This document shows, piece by piece, positions 1 to 6,159 of a DNA stretch of 7,471 nucleotides. This DNA comes from Phycisphaerales bacterium (lineage in GTDB: Bacteria > Planctomycetota > Phycisphaerae > Phycisphaerales > SM1A02), in contig VERO01000107.1 of NCBI GenBank assembly GCA_018882625.1, positions 1 to 7,471 of the forward strand, in the 5' to 3' direction. The first letter of the stretch is position 1, and each line of letters starts with the position of its first letter. The position numbers and the translations under genes were made by a program. The notes under the pieces were generated by a model, which was not told the origin of the DNA, searched no databases, and saw nothing but the letters and a program-made list of their open reading frames with translations.

Positions 1-147
1 CTGCCCGAGCACCTCCACGTGCATGTGGTCCCGCGCTGGTCCGGCGACACCAACTTCATGCCTGTGATCGGCCAGGTGCGCGTGATCCCGGACGCGCTCG
101 ATGCGATGTACGAATCGCTGCGCGCGGCCGCCGCACACCACCGCTGA
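1..147 (+). CDS. HIT-family protein, C-terminal part (start outside window)
   Basis: The last 48 codons of a gene that begins left of the window; reading frame 1 ends at TGA 145-147. The fragment opens with HLHVHVVPRW, the histidine triad H-x-H-x-H-x-x at residues 4-10 of the fragment, whose middle histidine is the nucleophile in this superfamily. It is followed by SGDTNFMPVIG, a sequence typical of the HIT branch related to Ap4A phosphorylase and hydrolase enzymes, which cleave dinucleoside polyphosphates or similar nucleotidyl substrates in the cytoplasm. The tail is a short helix ending in alanines and histidines. Family membership is clear from the motif. The exact substrate cannot be told from this fragment. 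No gene follows closely on the same strand; the next starts 344 bases later from its own promoter. Confidence 0.93.
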   Translation: MPEHLHVHVVPRWSGDTNFMPVIGQVRVIPDALDAMYESLRAAAAHHR

Positions 148-194
148 CTCGCCCGCCTCGCGGCCGCACCTCGCGCGCGCGCCCGCAATGACAA

Positions 195-232
195 CGCCCG
201 GTCCTGCCGGGCGGCCGAGGCTCAAGGCCTCG
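195..232 (+). terminator. Tandem hairpins after the HIT gene, possible terminator
   Basis: There are two adjacent stem-loops. The first is a 7-bp GC-only stem, CGCCCGG (195-201) pairing with CCGGGCG (207-213) around a 5-base loop. The second is a 6-bp stem, CGAGGC (216-221) pairing with GCCTCG (227-232), also with a 5-base loop. They lie about 50 bases past the HIT stop codon, but there is no T-tract after either, so intrinsic termination is only a possibility; Rho-dependent ending or an RNA-stability role fits as well. Confidence 0.35.
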
Positions 233-250
233 AGTGCCGGCACGCGTGCT

Positions 251-275
251 CGAACCCAATTTCGAGGTGGGTTCG
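251..275 (+). repeat. 8-bp perfect inverted repeat (hairpin)
   Basis: CGAACCCA (251-258) pairs exactly with TGGGTTCG (268-275) around a 9-base loop. The right arm's GGGTTCG recurs at 351-357. It resembles a tRNA T-arm only superficially: no acceptor stem or CCA end surrounds it. It could be part of a structured RNA, a terminator element or an operator; function is unknown. Confidence 0.45.
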
Positions 276-442
276 CCGTCCGTCGATCCCGACCTTCCAC
301 TCGGCGCAAGGCCGGAGGCCTGATCTTCGTCGCGGAATCGGCGATCCCTTGGGTTCGCGCAAGGTTCGAGCGCGTATGTGCCGACCACCGCCCAGCAGGT
401 CCGGGCGTCCTATTCACCATAGCACGGGTTCCGCGCCGTACA

Positions 443-471
443 TTGACCACCCCCCGCAGTTCGGGTAGTTT
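443..471 (+). promoter_or_regulatory. Sigma70-type promoter for the lipoprotein-MFS unit
   Basis: The -35 element TTGACC (443-448) matches five of six consensus bases. A 17-base spacer separates it from TAGTTT (466-471), which keeps the key T, A and final T of the -10 element. Transcription would start near 478, giving a leader of only about 14 bases before the lipoprotein start codon. Placement and spacing fit, but no experiment supports it. Confidence 0.6.
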
Positions 472-481
472 TCGCGGATTC

Positions 482-486
482 AGGAG
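482..486 (+). promoter_or_regulatory. Shine-Dalgarno site AGGAG
   Basis: AGGAG lies 5 bases before ATG 492 and fixes that start codon. It is the only strong Shine-Dalgarno sequence I found in front of any gene in the window. Confidence 0.8.
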
Positions 487-491
487 TAAAG

Positions 492-776
492 ATGATCCGA
501 GCCACCTGCGCATCGCTGTCTGCCGTCGCCGCCTGCTGCCTCATCGGCTGCCAGAAGCCCGATCCCTACGCGACGGACCTCAAGTCGATCCTGGCCAACC
601 CCAGCCCCGAGCTGCAGGGCGTTGCGGAGACTCCCGATGACGTCAACCGCAACCTCGCGATCAACTTCAACAGCAACATGCGCCAGGCCAGCGATGACCT
701 CGGCCGAGTGTTCCTGCTCGACAGGCCCAGCTTCGGATCGCCGTACCCGATCGTGAACACGACGGGCAACCCCTGA
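492..776 (+). CDS. Small lipoprotein of unknown function
   Basis: A 94-residue protein. The first 20 residues form a lipoprotein signal peptide: an arginine at position 3, a hydrophobic alanine-rich stretch, and the lipobox LIGC (17-20), with Cys20 the predicted acylated residue. The mature part would be about 75 residues, anchored to a membrane. Residue +2 is Gln, so the inner-membrane retention signal Asp known from enterobacteria is absent. The mature part carries TPDDVNRNLAINFNSNMRQ (47-65) and DDLGRVFLLDRPS (68-80), and ends in a proline- and glycine-rich tail. I do not recognise a named family. The start is supported by AGGAG and an upstream promoter. The MFS transporter begins 29 bases after the stop, so the two are probably co-transcribed, but a functional link is only inferred. 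Confidence 0.85.
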   Translation: MIRATCASLSAVAACCLIGCQKPDPYATDLKSILANPSPELQGVAETPDDVNRNLAINFNSNMRQASDDLGRVFLLDRPSFGSPYPIVNTTGNP

Positions 777-805
777 TCCGGCCCGCTGCGATCCCACATC
801 CCGGG

Positions 806-2143
806 GTGTTCCTGAGGCTGCTTGCGGGCGTCGTCCGCGACTTCCACCCGAAGACGCTCCCCCCGATGCTGCGCGCCAACTATGCGCGCGAGCTGGTGTC
901 GTGGTTCTTCCTGCCGCTGATGCTCGGCGCCGTCGAGGGCGGCGTGCTGGGCATCGTGGTCAAGAAGATGTTCACGGGTGTGCCGGGCATCAGCCCGGCT
1001 GCACTGGACATCGCCGTTGCGGCAGTCACCGCCGCGCCCAACGTCGCCAACCTCACCAGCTTCGCGTGGGCCGGCATGGCGCACGGGCGCCCAAAGGTGC
1101 CGTTCATCGCAGGGCTGCAGATCGCGTCCGCCCTGCTCATCGCGGGCATCGCGGCCGTTCCCATCAGCGCGGTCGGGCTGTGGCTCGTGGTGGCCCTGGC
1201 GTTCCTCGCGCGCTCCACATGGACGGGCGTGATCACGGTGCGCACCTCGGTGTGGCGCAACAACTACCCCGACGCCAACCGCGCCATCGTGGCGGGCCGC
1301 ATGACCAGCGTGCAGGCCGTGGTGCTTGCGCTTTCGGGGCTCGTGATCGGCCAGGCGCTTGATGCGTCACCGACCGCGTTCCGGTGGCTCTTCCCGATGC
1401 TGGCGCTAGCTGGGTTCCTCGGCAACTCCATCTACCGGCGTGTGAGGCTGCGCGGCCAGCGCCGCCTGCAGCGCATGGAACTTGATGGGCGCCGCGGCCT
1501 GCGCGTGGCCGATCCGCGCGCACTATGGGCACTGCTGCGCGAGGACCGCCTCTACCGCGACTTCATGCTGTGGATGTTCGTGTTCGGGCTCGGCAACCTC
1601 ATGATGACGCCGGTGCAGACGATCATCCTCAACGACGAGTTCCACTGCTCGTACCTCGAGGGCATCATGATCACGACGATCCTTCCCGTCGCGATCATGC
1701 CGCTGATGATTCCCGTGTGGGCGAAGCTGCTCTCGCGCACGCACATCGTGGAGTTCCGGGCGATCCACGGATGGAGCTTCGTGCTCGGGTCGCTCTTCCT
1801 GTGGGGCTCGTCGGCGTTCCACTCGATGCCGCTGATGTACGCATCGAGTGTCGCGTTCGGTGTGGGCTTCGCGGGCGGGTCGCTCGCGTGGAACCTCGGG
1901 CACCACGACTTCGCGCCCGCGCACCGCGACAGCGACTACATGGCGGTGCACGTGACCCTCAACGGGCTGCGCGGCCTGATGGCCCCATTCCTCGCCGTAG
2001 CCCTCTACGTGCCCATGCAGCGCATGGGTATCGGTCCCTGGTTCTTCGGCATCTGCTTCGTGCTGAACACGCTGGGCGTGATGGGGTTCGTGTGGATGCG
2101 ACCAGCCGTGAGGCGGTTGGAGCAGGCCCAAACCGTGGTATAG
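806..2143 (+). CDS. MFS-type membrane transporter
   Basis: A 445-residue, strongly hydrophobic protein of usual MFS length. I count about twelve membrane segments, roughly at 32-53, 66-88, 98-119, 121-137, 167-185, 192-210, 252-272, 286-305, 320-337, 342-362, 384-404 and 410-430. A charged cytoplasmic loop (about 210-250, rich in Arg) lies between the two six-helix halves, as in the family. NLGHHDFAPAHRDSDYM (363-379), followed by a helix starting VHVTLNGLRG, resembles an uncharacterised MFS branch; the substrate cannot be read from the sequence. The start is uncertain. GTG 806 gives this length, while ATG 866 would drop 20 residues before the first membrane helix; neither has a Shine-Dalgarno site. 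The gene probably shares a transcript with the lipoprotein. Its stop codon lies inside the -10 element of the rpsA promoter. Confidence 0.88.
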   Translation: MFLRLLAGVVRDFHPKTLPPMLRANYARELVSWFFLPLMLGAVEGGVLGIVVKKMFTGVPGISPAALDIAVAAVTAAPNVANLTSFAWAGMAHGRPKVPFIAGLQIASALLIAGIAAVPISAVGLWLVVALAFLARSTWTGVITVRTSVWRNNYPDANRAIVAGRMTSVQAVVLALSGLVIGQALDASPTAFRWLFPMLALAGFLGNSIYRRVRLRGQRRLQRMELDGRRGLRVADPRALWALLREDRLYRDFMLWMFVFGLGNLMMTPVQTIILNDEFHCSYLEGIMITTILPVAIMPLMIPVWAKLLSRTHIVEFRAIHGWSFVLGSLFLWGSSAFHSMPLMYASSVAFGVGFAGGSLAWNLGHHDFAPAHRDSDYMAVHVTLNGLRGLMAPFLAVALYVPMQRMGIGPWFFGICFVLNTLGVMGFVWMRPAVRRLEQAQTVV

Positions 2144-2144
2144 T
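2117..2144 (+). promoter_or_regulatory. Extended -10 promoter for rpsA, overlapping the MFS stop
   Basis: TATAGT (2139-2144) matches five of six -10 consensus bases and is preceded by TG at 2136-2137, the extended -10 motif. TTGGAG (2117-2122) is a half-matching -35 element with a 16-base spacer. The MFS stop TAG (2141-2143) falls inside the -10 box. Transcription would begin near 2151, giving a leader of about 90 bases. This is expected for a highly expressed ribosomal gene. Confidence 0.6.
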
Positions 2145-2150
2145 CGTCGA

Positions 2151-2239
2151 TTCCCCCGTTCCGGAAGCGTTCCGGGCGGATCCGCACCTTGCCCGGCCAT
2201 CCGTGGCCGCGGCGCATTTGGACACGCACCTCTACCGCC
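2151..2239 (+). promoter_or_regulatory. rpsA leader with two hairpins and no Shine-Dalgarno site
   Basis: The presumed untranslated leader contains CCGGAA (2161-2166) pairing with TTCCGG (2170-2175) around a 3-base loop. It also contains CGGCCA (2194-2199) pairing with TGGCCG (2204-2209) around TCCG, which in RNA belongs to the stable UNCG loop class. The 30 bases before the start codon have no purine-rich Shine-Dalgarno sequence. In gamma-proteobacteria the rpsA leader also lacks a canonical site, folds into hairpins, and is repressed by S1 itself. A similar control here is an inference from analogy. Confidence 0.45.
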
Positions 2240-4030
2240 ATGGTCGACTACAACCTCATTGAAGACATCCAGCTTGACGCCAACCTCGCCGATCAGCTCC
2301 TCAAGGACGCGTTCGGGCCCAGTGGCGCATCGAGCGACCTGACCACCTTCCTCTCGCGCACATCCACGCCCGAGACGAAGCCCAACAGCATCCTGAAGGG
2401 TCGTGTGGTCTCGATCAGCGGCGACTACGTGATCGTCGACGTCGGCCTCAAGAGCGAAGGCCAGATCCCCAAGGCGGAGTTCGAGGATTCGGGCGGCGTC
2501 TCCCCCGGCGACGAGGTTGAGGTCCTTCTCGAGGAGACCGAGGATGCCGAGGGCGGCATCGTGCTCTCCAAGCGCAAGGCTGACCGCATCCGCGGCTGGG
2601 AGCAGGTCTTCCAGACGCGCAAGGAAGGCGACGTCGTCGAGGGCAAGTGCCTGCGCAAGATCAAGGGCGGCCTGCTCGTGGACATCGGCGTGCCGGTGTT
2701 CCTCCCCGCATCGCAGATCGACGTGCGCCGTCCCGGCGACGTCGGCGACTGGGTGGGCCGCACGCTGCGCGCGATGGTGCTCAAGATCGACGAGCAGCGC
2801 CGCAACATCGTCATCTCGCGCCGCAAGCTCATCGAGGAGGAGCGCGAGGAGGCCAAGAAGCGCCTGCTCGGCCAGGTGAAGGAAGGCGACATCGTCAAGG
2901 GCACGGTCACGAACATCGCCGACTTCGGCGCGTTCATCGACTTGGGCGGCATCGATGGCCTGCTGCATGTCACAGACATGTCGTGGGGCCGTGTCAACCA
3001 CCCCTCCGAGGTCGTCAAGGTCGGCCAGGAGATCGAGGTCAAGATCCTCAACATCGACCGCGAGCGCGAGAAGATCGCCCTTGGCCTCAAGCAGAAGGAG
3101 ACGAGCCCCTGGGAGGAGATCGAGAAGAAGTACCCGGTCAATTCCCGCGTGCGCGGCACGGTGGTCAGCCTCATGTCCTACGGCGCCTTCGTGCGGCTTG
3201 AGGACGGCATCGAGGGCCTCGTGCACGTCAGCGAGATGTCGTGGACGCGCCGCGTGAACCACCCGAGCGAGCTCGTGAACGTGGGCGACGAGGTCGATGT
3301 GGTCGTGCTCGACTTCAACAAGGACAAGCTCGAGATCTCGCTGGGCATGAAGCAGGTCGACGTGAACCCGTGGGATCTCGTCGAGCAGAAGTACCCCGTC
3401 GGCACGGTCATCGAGGGCAAGGTCCGCAACCTGGCCAACTACGGCGCGTTCGTCGAGATCGAGCCCGGCATCGACGGCCTGCTGCATGTCAGCGACATGT
3501 CGTGGACCAAGAAGATCGCGCACCCCAACGAGCTCCTCAAGAAGGGCGACGAGGTCAAGTGCGTGGTCATCGAGGTCGACCAGGCCAAGCAGCGCGTCGG
3601 CCTCGGCGTCAAGCAGCTCACGGAGGACCCGTGGGTCGAGGCGATCCCCGGCGCGTACCGCCCGGGCATGATCGTGAAGGGCAAGATCACGAAGATCACC
3701 AACTTCGGCGTGTTCGTCGAGCTCGAGGACGGGCTCGAGGGACTGCTCCACATCAGCGAGCTCAGCGACCAAAAGGTCGAGAACCCGCTCGATGTGGTCA
3801 AGCCGCTGCAGGAGGTCGACGTCAAGATCCTGCGCGTGGACACCGCGGATCGCAAGATCGGCCTGTCGCTCAAGCGCGCCCAGTGGGGCGACAAGGGCGA
3901 CAGCAAGGATTCGGCCGCTGGCGGTCCAGTCGACGACACGGCCGCGTTCACCATGCCCAAGAAGGCCAAGCCCACCAAGGGCGGCATGGACGATCACGGC
4001 GCCCTCGGCACCGACAAGATCAAGCTCTGA
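2240..4030 (+). CDS. rpsA: 30S ribosomal protein S1
   Basis: A 596-residue protein with six S1 (OB-fold) RNA-binding domains, roughly at 49-113, 131-195, 216-285, 301-372, 388-459 and 475-546. Domains 3-6 carry the canonical pattern, for example DFGAFIDL then GLLHVTDMSW in domain 3, and YGAFVRL then GLVHVSEMSW in domain 4. Domains 1 and 2 are divergent, as in bacterial S1, where they attach to the ribosome while later domains bind mRNA. The N-terminus has a short acidic helix (5-25), and the C-terminal tail (547-596) is polar with a lysine-rich patch. Six domains and about 550-600 residues are usual for S1. I chose ATG 2240; an in-frame TTG at 2189 would add 17 arginine- and proline-rich residues unlike the family. 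Translation starts without a Shine-Dalgarno site. The gene has its own promoter and ends at a strong terminator. Confidence 0.97.
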   Translation: MVDYNLIEDIQLDANLADQLLKDAFGPSGASSDLTTFLSRTSTPETKPNSILKGRVVSISGDYVIVDVGLKSEGQIPKAEFEDSGGVSPGDEVEVLLEETEDAEGGIVLSKRKADRIRGWEQVFQTRKEGDVVEGKCLRKIKGGLLVDIGVPVFLPASQIDVRRPGDVGDWVGRTLRAMVLKIDEQRRNIVISRRKLIEEEREEAKKRLLGQVKEGDIVKGTVTNIADFGAFIDLGGIDGLLHVTDMSWGRVNHPSEVVKVGQEIEVKILNIDREREKIALGLKQKETSPWEEIEKKYPVNSRVRGTVVSLMSYGAFVRLEDGIEGLVHVSEMSWTRRVNHPSELVNVGDEVDVVVLDFNKDKLEISLGMKQVDVNPWDLVEQKYPVGTVIEGKVRNLANYGAFVEIEPGIDGLLHVSDMSWTKKIAHPNELLKKGDEVKCVVIEVDQAKQRVGLGVKQLTEDPWVEAIPGAYRPGMIVKGKITKITNFGVFVELEDGLEGLLHISELSDQKVENPLDVVKPLQEVDVKILRVDTADRKIGLSLKRAQWGDKGDSKDSAAGGPVDDTAAFTMPKKAKPTKGGMDDHGALGTDKIKL

Positions 4031-4068
4031 GCGCGAGCAAGAGCGAGAGATGGGCGCGCAGGCGCCCC

Positions 4069-4091
4069 AGCGGCGGCGGACCCCCGCCGCT
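4069..4091 (+). repeat. GC-rich hairpin ahead of the rpsA terminator
   Basis: AGCGGCGG (4069-4076) pairs with CCGCCGCT (4084-4091) around a 7-base loop, an 8-bp perfect stem. It has no T-tract. It may protect the rpsA mRNA 3' end or help termination at the stronger hairpin 18 bases downstream. Confidence 0.4.
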
Positions 4092-4108
4092 CAAGAGAGA
4101 GAACCCCC

Positions 4109-4138
4109 GACGGCACGCCAGCGATGGCGTGCCGTTTT
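4109..4138 (+). terminator. Intrinsic terminator of rpsA
   Basis: ACGGCACGCC (4110-4119) pairs perfectly with GGCGTGCCGT (4126-4135) around the 6-base loop AGCGAT, and the stem runs into TTTT (4135-4138). One more G-U pair (4109 with 4136) is possible. The T-tract is on the + strand only, so it ends rpsA transcription and probably not transcription from the opposing glycosyltransferase operon. Confidence 0.9.
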
Positions 4139-4144
4139 CATCTC

Positions 4145-4166
4145 GGCGATGTGCGCGGCTATCGCC
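4145..4166. repeat. 6-bp inverted repeat after the rpsA terminator
   Basis: GGCGAT (4145-4150) pairs with ATCGCC (4161-4166) around a 10-base loop. Read on the minus strand it lies about 90 bases past the stop of the CgeB-like gene, but no T-tract follows. It could be a weak terminator for that operon or chance. I see no better terminator for the minus-strand operon. Confidence 0.25.
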
Positions 4167-4221
4167 ACGCAAGTGCGCTGTGCGACTCTTGAGCTTGCCG
4201 GTGGAGGTCGGAGGCAGCGAG

Positions 4222-4246
4222 ACCCCCGACAGCACGCCTGCGATGG
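4222..4246 (+). repeat. Imperfect copy of the rpsA terminator's left part
   Basis: These 25 bases match 4103-4127 at 23 positions; the differences are A4231 for G4112 and T4239 for A4120. The first copy spans the left arm and loop of the rpsA terminator. The second copy lacks a matching right arm and T-tract, so it does not form the same hairpin. It looks like a partial duplication or a decayed terminator. It lies 9 bases from the 3' end of the CgeB-like gene. Confidence 0.6.
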
Positions 4247-4255
4247 GCTACAACT

Positions 4256-5290
4256 TCACCACGGGAAGTGCGCTCCGCGCGGTGAGCGCTTCGGACAAAG
4301 GCCAATGACGCAGGTTCGCTCGATTAGGGCGGCTGCGCGGTGCGCGTAGGTGTGGCAGCTGGATGCACGCAGGCGTGCGGCTGCCGCGATTGCCGTGCGT
4401 CGTTGCGAGTCGCGCAGCAGCTCGCCTATGACCTCCTCCAACTCCCCCTCCGCGCGGTACGTCACCAGCTCCGAGTCGCAGTCGAACAGTTCAGGAATCT
4501 CCCGCTTCCAGTCGACTACCTGGCAGGTCGCGCAGCCGGCCGCCTCGAAGAGCCGCGGATTCGTCCCGTGGTCCTGGTGCTCGTGCCACGTGTGGAGGTT
4601 GAGCACGACCTTTGCGGACGAGAACGCGGAGGCCATTTGGGATGCACTGAAGAAGCCGTCGGCAAGCCTTGGCTTCAGCGGCGATCTTGGACGAATCTTG
4701 CGGGCCCAAGGTCCCATGACCCTAAGGTCGTACCTCGCGGCAATCCGCTCGCAGACCCTCTCCCGCAACGGGCTCCAGTCACCCGCGAAGCAGACCTCGC
4801 ACGCGAGCGCGGCTTGCGGCGGCATCGGCCTGTGCACGTCAGGGTCGCATGCTGTGGGAAGCCAGTACGCATGGCGAACACCCGCCTGCATGTAGTCGGC
4901 AGGACTCACGCTGCAATTGGTGAAGACGGCGTCGTACCGACATGCGAGCGGAAGGGAGGACGCGAGCTGAAAGGGATCGTTTAGCCACCAGCACACATGC
5001 GGAATGCCTCGGTCGCGGCACAGCGCGCACGACTCGTCATCGAGGTCGCGTCCGTACAGCGACACGACGAGATCTGGACTGAACTGCCCAACAAGCGCCC
5101 TGAAGCGGCGATTGACGCTTGCCCGAGCCCCGATCGCCTTGAGCCCCGCCCGTCCGGCGAACCTCGCAAGCGGACCTGCCGAAACGCTAAGCAGCTTCAC
5201 CTCATGTCCGAGTTGCGCCATCGCCGTCGCGAGGTATCCGCCCATAGGCACCGTGCGAAGGCGGCCGGGCGTCGTGACAAGAATCCTCAT
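4256..5290 (-). CDS. CgeB-like glycosyltransferase
   Basis: A 344-residue protein with a two-lobed GT-B layout. The N-terminal lobe begins MRILVTTPGR with a glycine-rich loop (MGGYLATAMAQLGHEV, 16-31) and contains CWWLNDPF (100-107). The C-terminal lobe holds VCFAGDWSPLRERV (166-179), NLHTWHE (231-237) and HGTNPRLFEAAGCATCQVVD (241-260), then IPELFD (265-270). This arrangement matches the CgeB / Glyco_trans_1_2 type, whose members transfer sugars from nucleotide sugars onto surface or spore glycans; donor and acceptor cannot be told here. Residues after about 324 look like a non-conserved tail. ATG 5290 overlaps the stop of the upstream GT2 gene (ATGA), so translation is probably coupled. Minus-strand GGTGG, 3 bases upstream, is at best a weak ribosome site. 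There are no membrane segments, so it is cytoplasmic or peripheral. Confidence 0.85.
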   Translation of the reverse strand: MRILVTTPGRLRTVPMGGYLATAMAQLGHEVKLLSVSAGPLARFAGRAGLKAIGARASVNRRFRALVGQFSPDLVVSLYGRDLDDESCALCRDRGIPHVCWWLNDPFQLASSLPLACRYDAVFTNCSVSPADYMQAGVRHAYWLPTACDPDVHRPMPPQAALACEVCFAGDWSPLRERVCERIAARYDLRVMGPWARKIRPRSPLKPRLADGFFSASQMASAFSSAKVVLNLHTWHEHQDHGTNPRLFEAAGCATCQVVDWKREIPELFDCDSELVTYRAEGELEEVIGELLRDSQRRTAIAAAARLRASSCHTYAHRAAALIERTCVIGLCPKRSPRGAHFPW

Positions 5291-6078
5291 TGCCCACCAA
5301 TGTGTGGCCGGCTCAGGCCGCTCCGCCCACCCGGTGGTGACGCTTCGATGCCCATCTTCGCGTATCGCCAGAAAGTGGCCTCGGCATTGAGCACAGAGAT
5401 CATGAGCCCTTCACGTCCATCAAGCACGCCAAGGCGAAGGAGGTAGGTGCGAAGAAACATCCACATCCCTCGAGCCGCGCCGATCGTCACTCCACCCCGC
5501 CGGCCTCGACCTAGCGCACCGACAGCGCCCTCGGTGGAGTACCGATTCATCTTTGCGATCGCCTCCTCGACGGATCGGTGAGTCTCGTGCATCAGCGGAC
5601 TGGACAGAGTCCCCACCGCACAGCCCGGAATCAGCCGCTCATGGACGAGGTCATCGGAGAAGCGCGGGGTACCACGACGAAAGAGCCGCACGACATGGTC
5701 AGGCCACCATCCGCAGTGGTGAATCCGCTTGCCGCACATGAAGGAGGCACGTGGGATCCGGAACGCTCCCACTTCTTGCCGACCCATCGCCTGAGCGATC
5801 TCAGCTCCAAGCTCCGGGGTCACCCACTCGTCGCAGTCCAGCGACAGCACCCAGTCGCCGGTTGCGTAGCCAAGCGCCCGATTGCGCTGCACTCCGAAGC
5901 CTTGCCAGTCCGGATGCACGTGAACCTTGGCACCGCGCGAGATCGCGACATCCACAGTGCTGTCCTCACTTCCGCCATCGACCACGATCAGTTCGTCGGC
6001 AAACCGCACCGAGTCGAGCATCCTCCCGATCCGCCTCTCCTCGTTGCGAGCGATCGCGATTACAGAGAGTCGAACCAT
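5287..6078 (-). CDS. WaaE/KdtX-like GT2 glycosyltransferase
   Basis: A 263-residue GT-A fold enzyme. It starts MVRLSVIAIARNEE, the usual first strand and nucleotide-binding loop, then VVDGGSEDST (32-41) and the metal-binding DxD-type motif DCDEW (81-85). Further on are WWPDHVVRLFRR (124-135) and LVHERL (144-149), typical of the WaaE/KdtX branch, which adds a glucose or heptose to lipopolysaccharide inner core in known members. Length fits that branch (about 250-260). The frame extends upstream with other ATGs at 6114 and 6120, but those residues do not resemble the family, so I chose ATG 6078. It has no Shine-Dalgarno site. The stop overlaps the CgeB-like start by 4 bases, making a tight operon. 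The role in core or surface glycan assembly is inferred from family and neighbours. Confidence 0.9.
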   Translation of the reverse strand: MVRLSVIAIARNEERRIGRMLDSVRFADELIVVDGGSEDSTVDVAISRGAKVHVHPDWQGFGVQRNRALGYATGDWVLSLDCDEWVTPELGAEIAQAMGRQEVGAFRIPRASFMCGKRIHHCGWWPDHVVRLFRRGTPRFSDDLVHERLIPGCAVGTLSSPLMHETHRSVEEAIAKMNRYSTEGAVGALGRGRRGGVTIGAARGMWMFLRTYLLRLGVLDGREGLMISVLNAEATFWRYAKMGIEASPPGGRSGLSRPHIGGQ

Positions 6079-6159
6079 GTGTCGGTGGAGGTTAGGCGCG
6101 CAGCGGACAGCCATGCACATCGGGCGACTCACGCTCGCGTGCACCGATACGCTGCCTCC
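6079..6159. promoter_or_regulatory. Divergent intergenic region between the GT2 operon and GT4 gene
   Basis: These 81 bases must hold promoters or starts for both directions if the genes are not read through from elsewhere. I found no convincing -35/-10 pair on either strand and no Shine-Dalgarno site in front of either start. The only structure is a 5-bp palindrome, CACGC (6130-6134) with GCGTG (6137-6141), which could be a small operator or chance. Confidence 0.35.

Larger units (their letters stand above)
148..442. other. Hairpin-rich gene-free stretch
   Basis: I find no convincing gene here: the open frames on both strands are arginine- and proline-rich and show no family resemblance. 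The stretch holds several perfect short inverted repeats: 196-201 with 207-212 (plus C195-G213), 216-221 with 227-232, 251-258 with 268-275, and 309-313 with 317-321. A weaker one with a G-U pair lies at about 327-345. The first two could end transcription of the HIT gene. The whole set could equally be an untranslated structured RNA, or chance in high-GC DNA. No tRNA, SRP, RNase P or tmRNA signature was recognised. Confidence 0.5.

Noticed and set aside
300..400. Possible tRNA, because of GGTTCGAG and GGGTTCG motifs
   Set aside because: No 7-bp acceptor stem, no anticodon arm in register and no matching 5' end within about 75 bases.
56..640. Overlapping open frames on both strands across the gene-free stretch
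   Set aside because: Arginine- and proline-rich translations with no family pattern, crossing the HIT stop, the promoter and the lipoprotein gene; typical high-GC shadows.
2189..2239. TTG start for rpsA 51 bases upstream
   Set aside because: The added residues are Arg/Pro/Trp-rich, overlap the leader hairpin, and do not resemble S1 N-termini; ATG 2240 begins the expected acidic helix.
1523..3997. A very long open frame (824 codons) on the minus strand opposite rpsA and the MFS gene
   Set aside because: It is antisense to two clear protein families, is rich in Leu, Asp, Val and His as expected when the complement of GC-biased codons is read, and has no recognisable domain.
4145..4166. Strong intrinsic terminator for the minus-strand operon
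   Set aside because: The 6-bp stem has no T-tract on the minus strand, so it is listed only as an inverted repeat.
6076..6120. Upstream ATG starts for the GT2 enzyme at 6114 or 6120
   Set aside because: The extra residues have no GT2 similarity and no ribosome site; MVRLSVIAIARNEE is the usual family start.
5578..6159. Upstream extension of the GT4 frame, adding nearly 200 residues
   Set aside because: It lies antisense to the GT2 gene, has low-complexity Arg/Ser/His/Pro content, and the conserved GT4 start begins right after ATG 6160.
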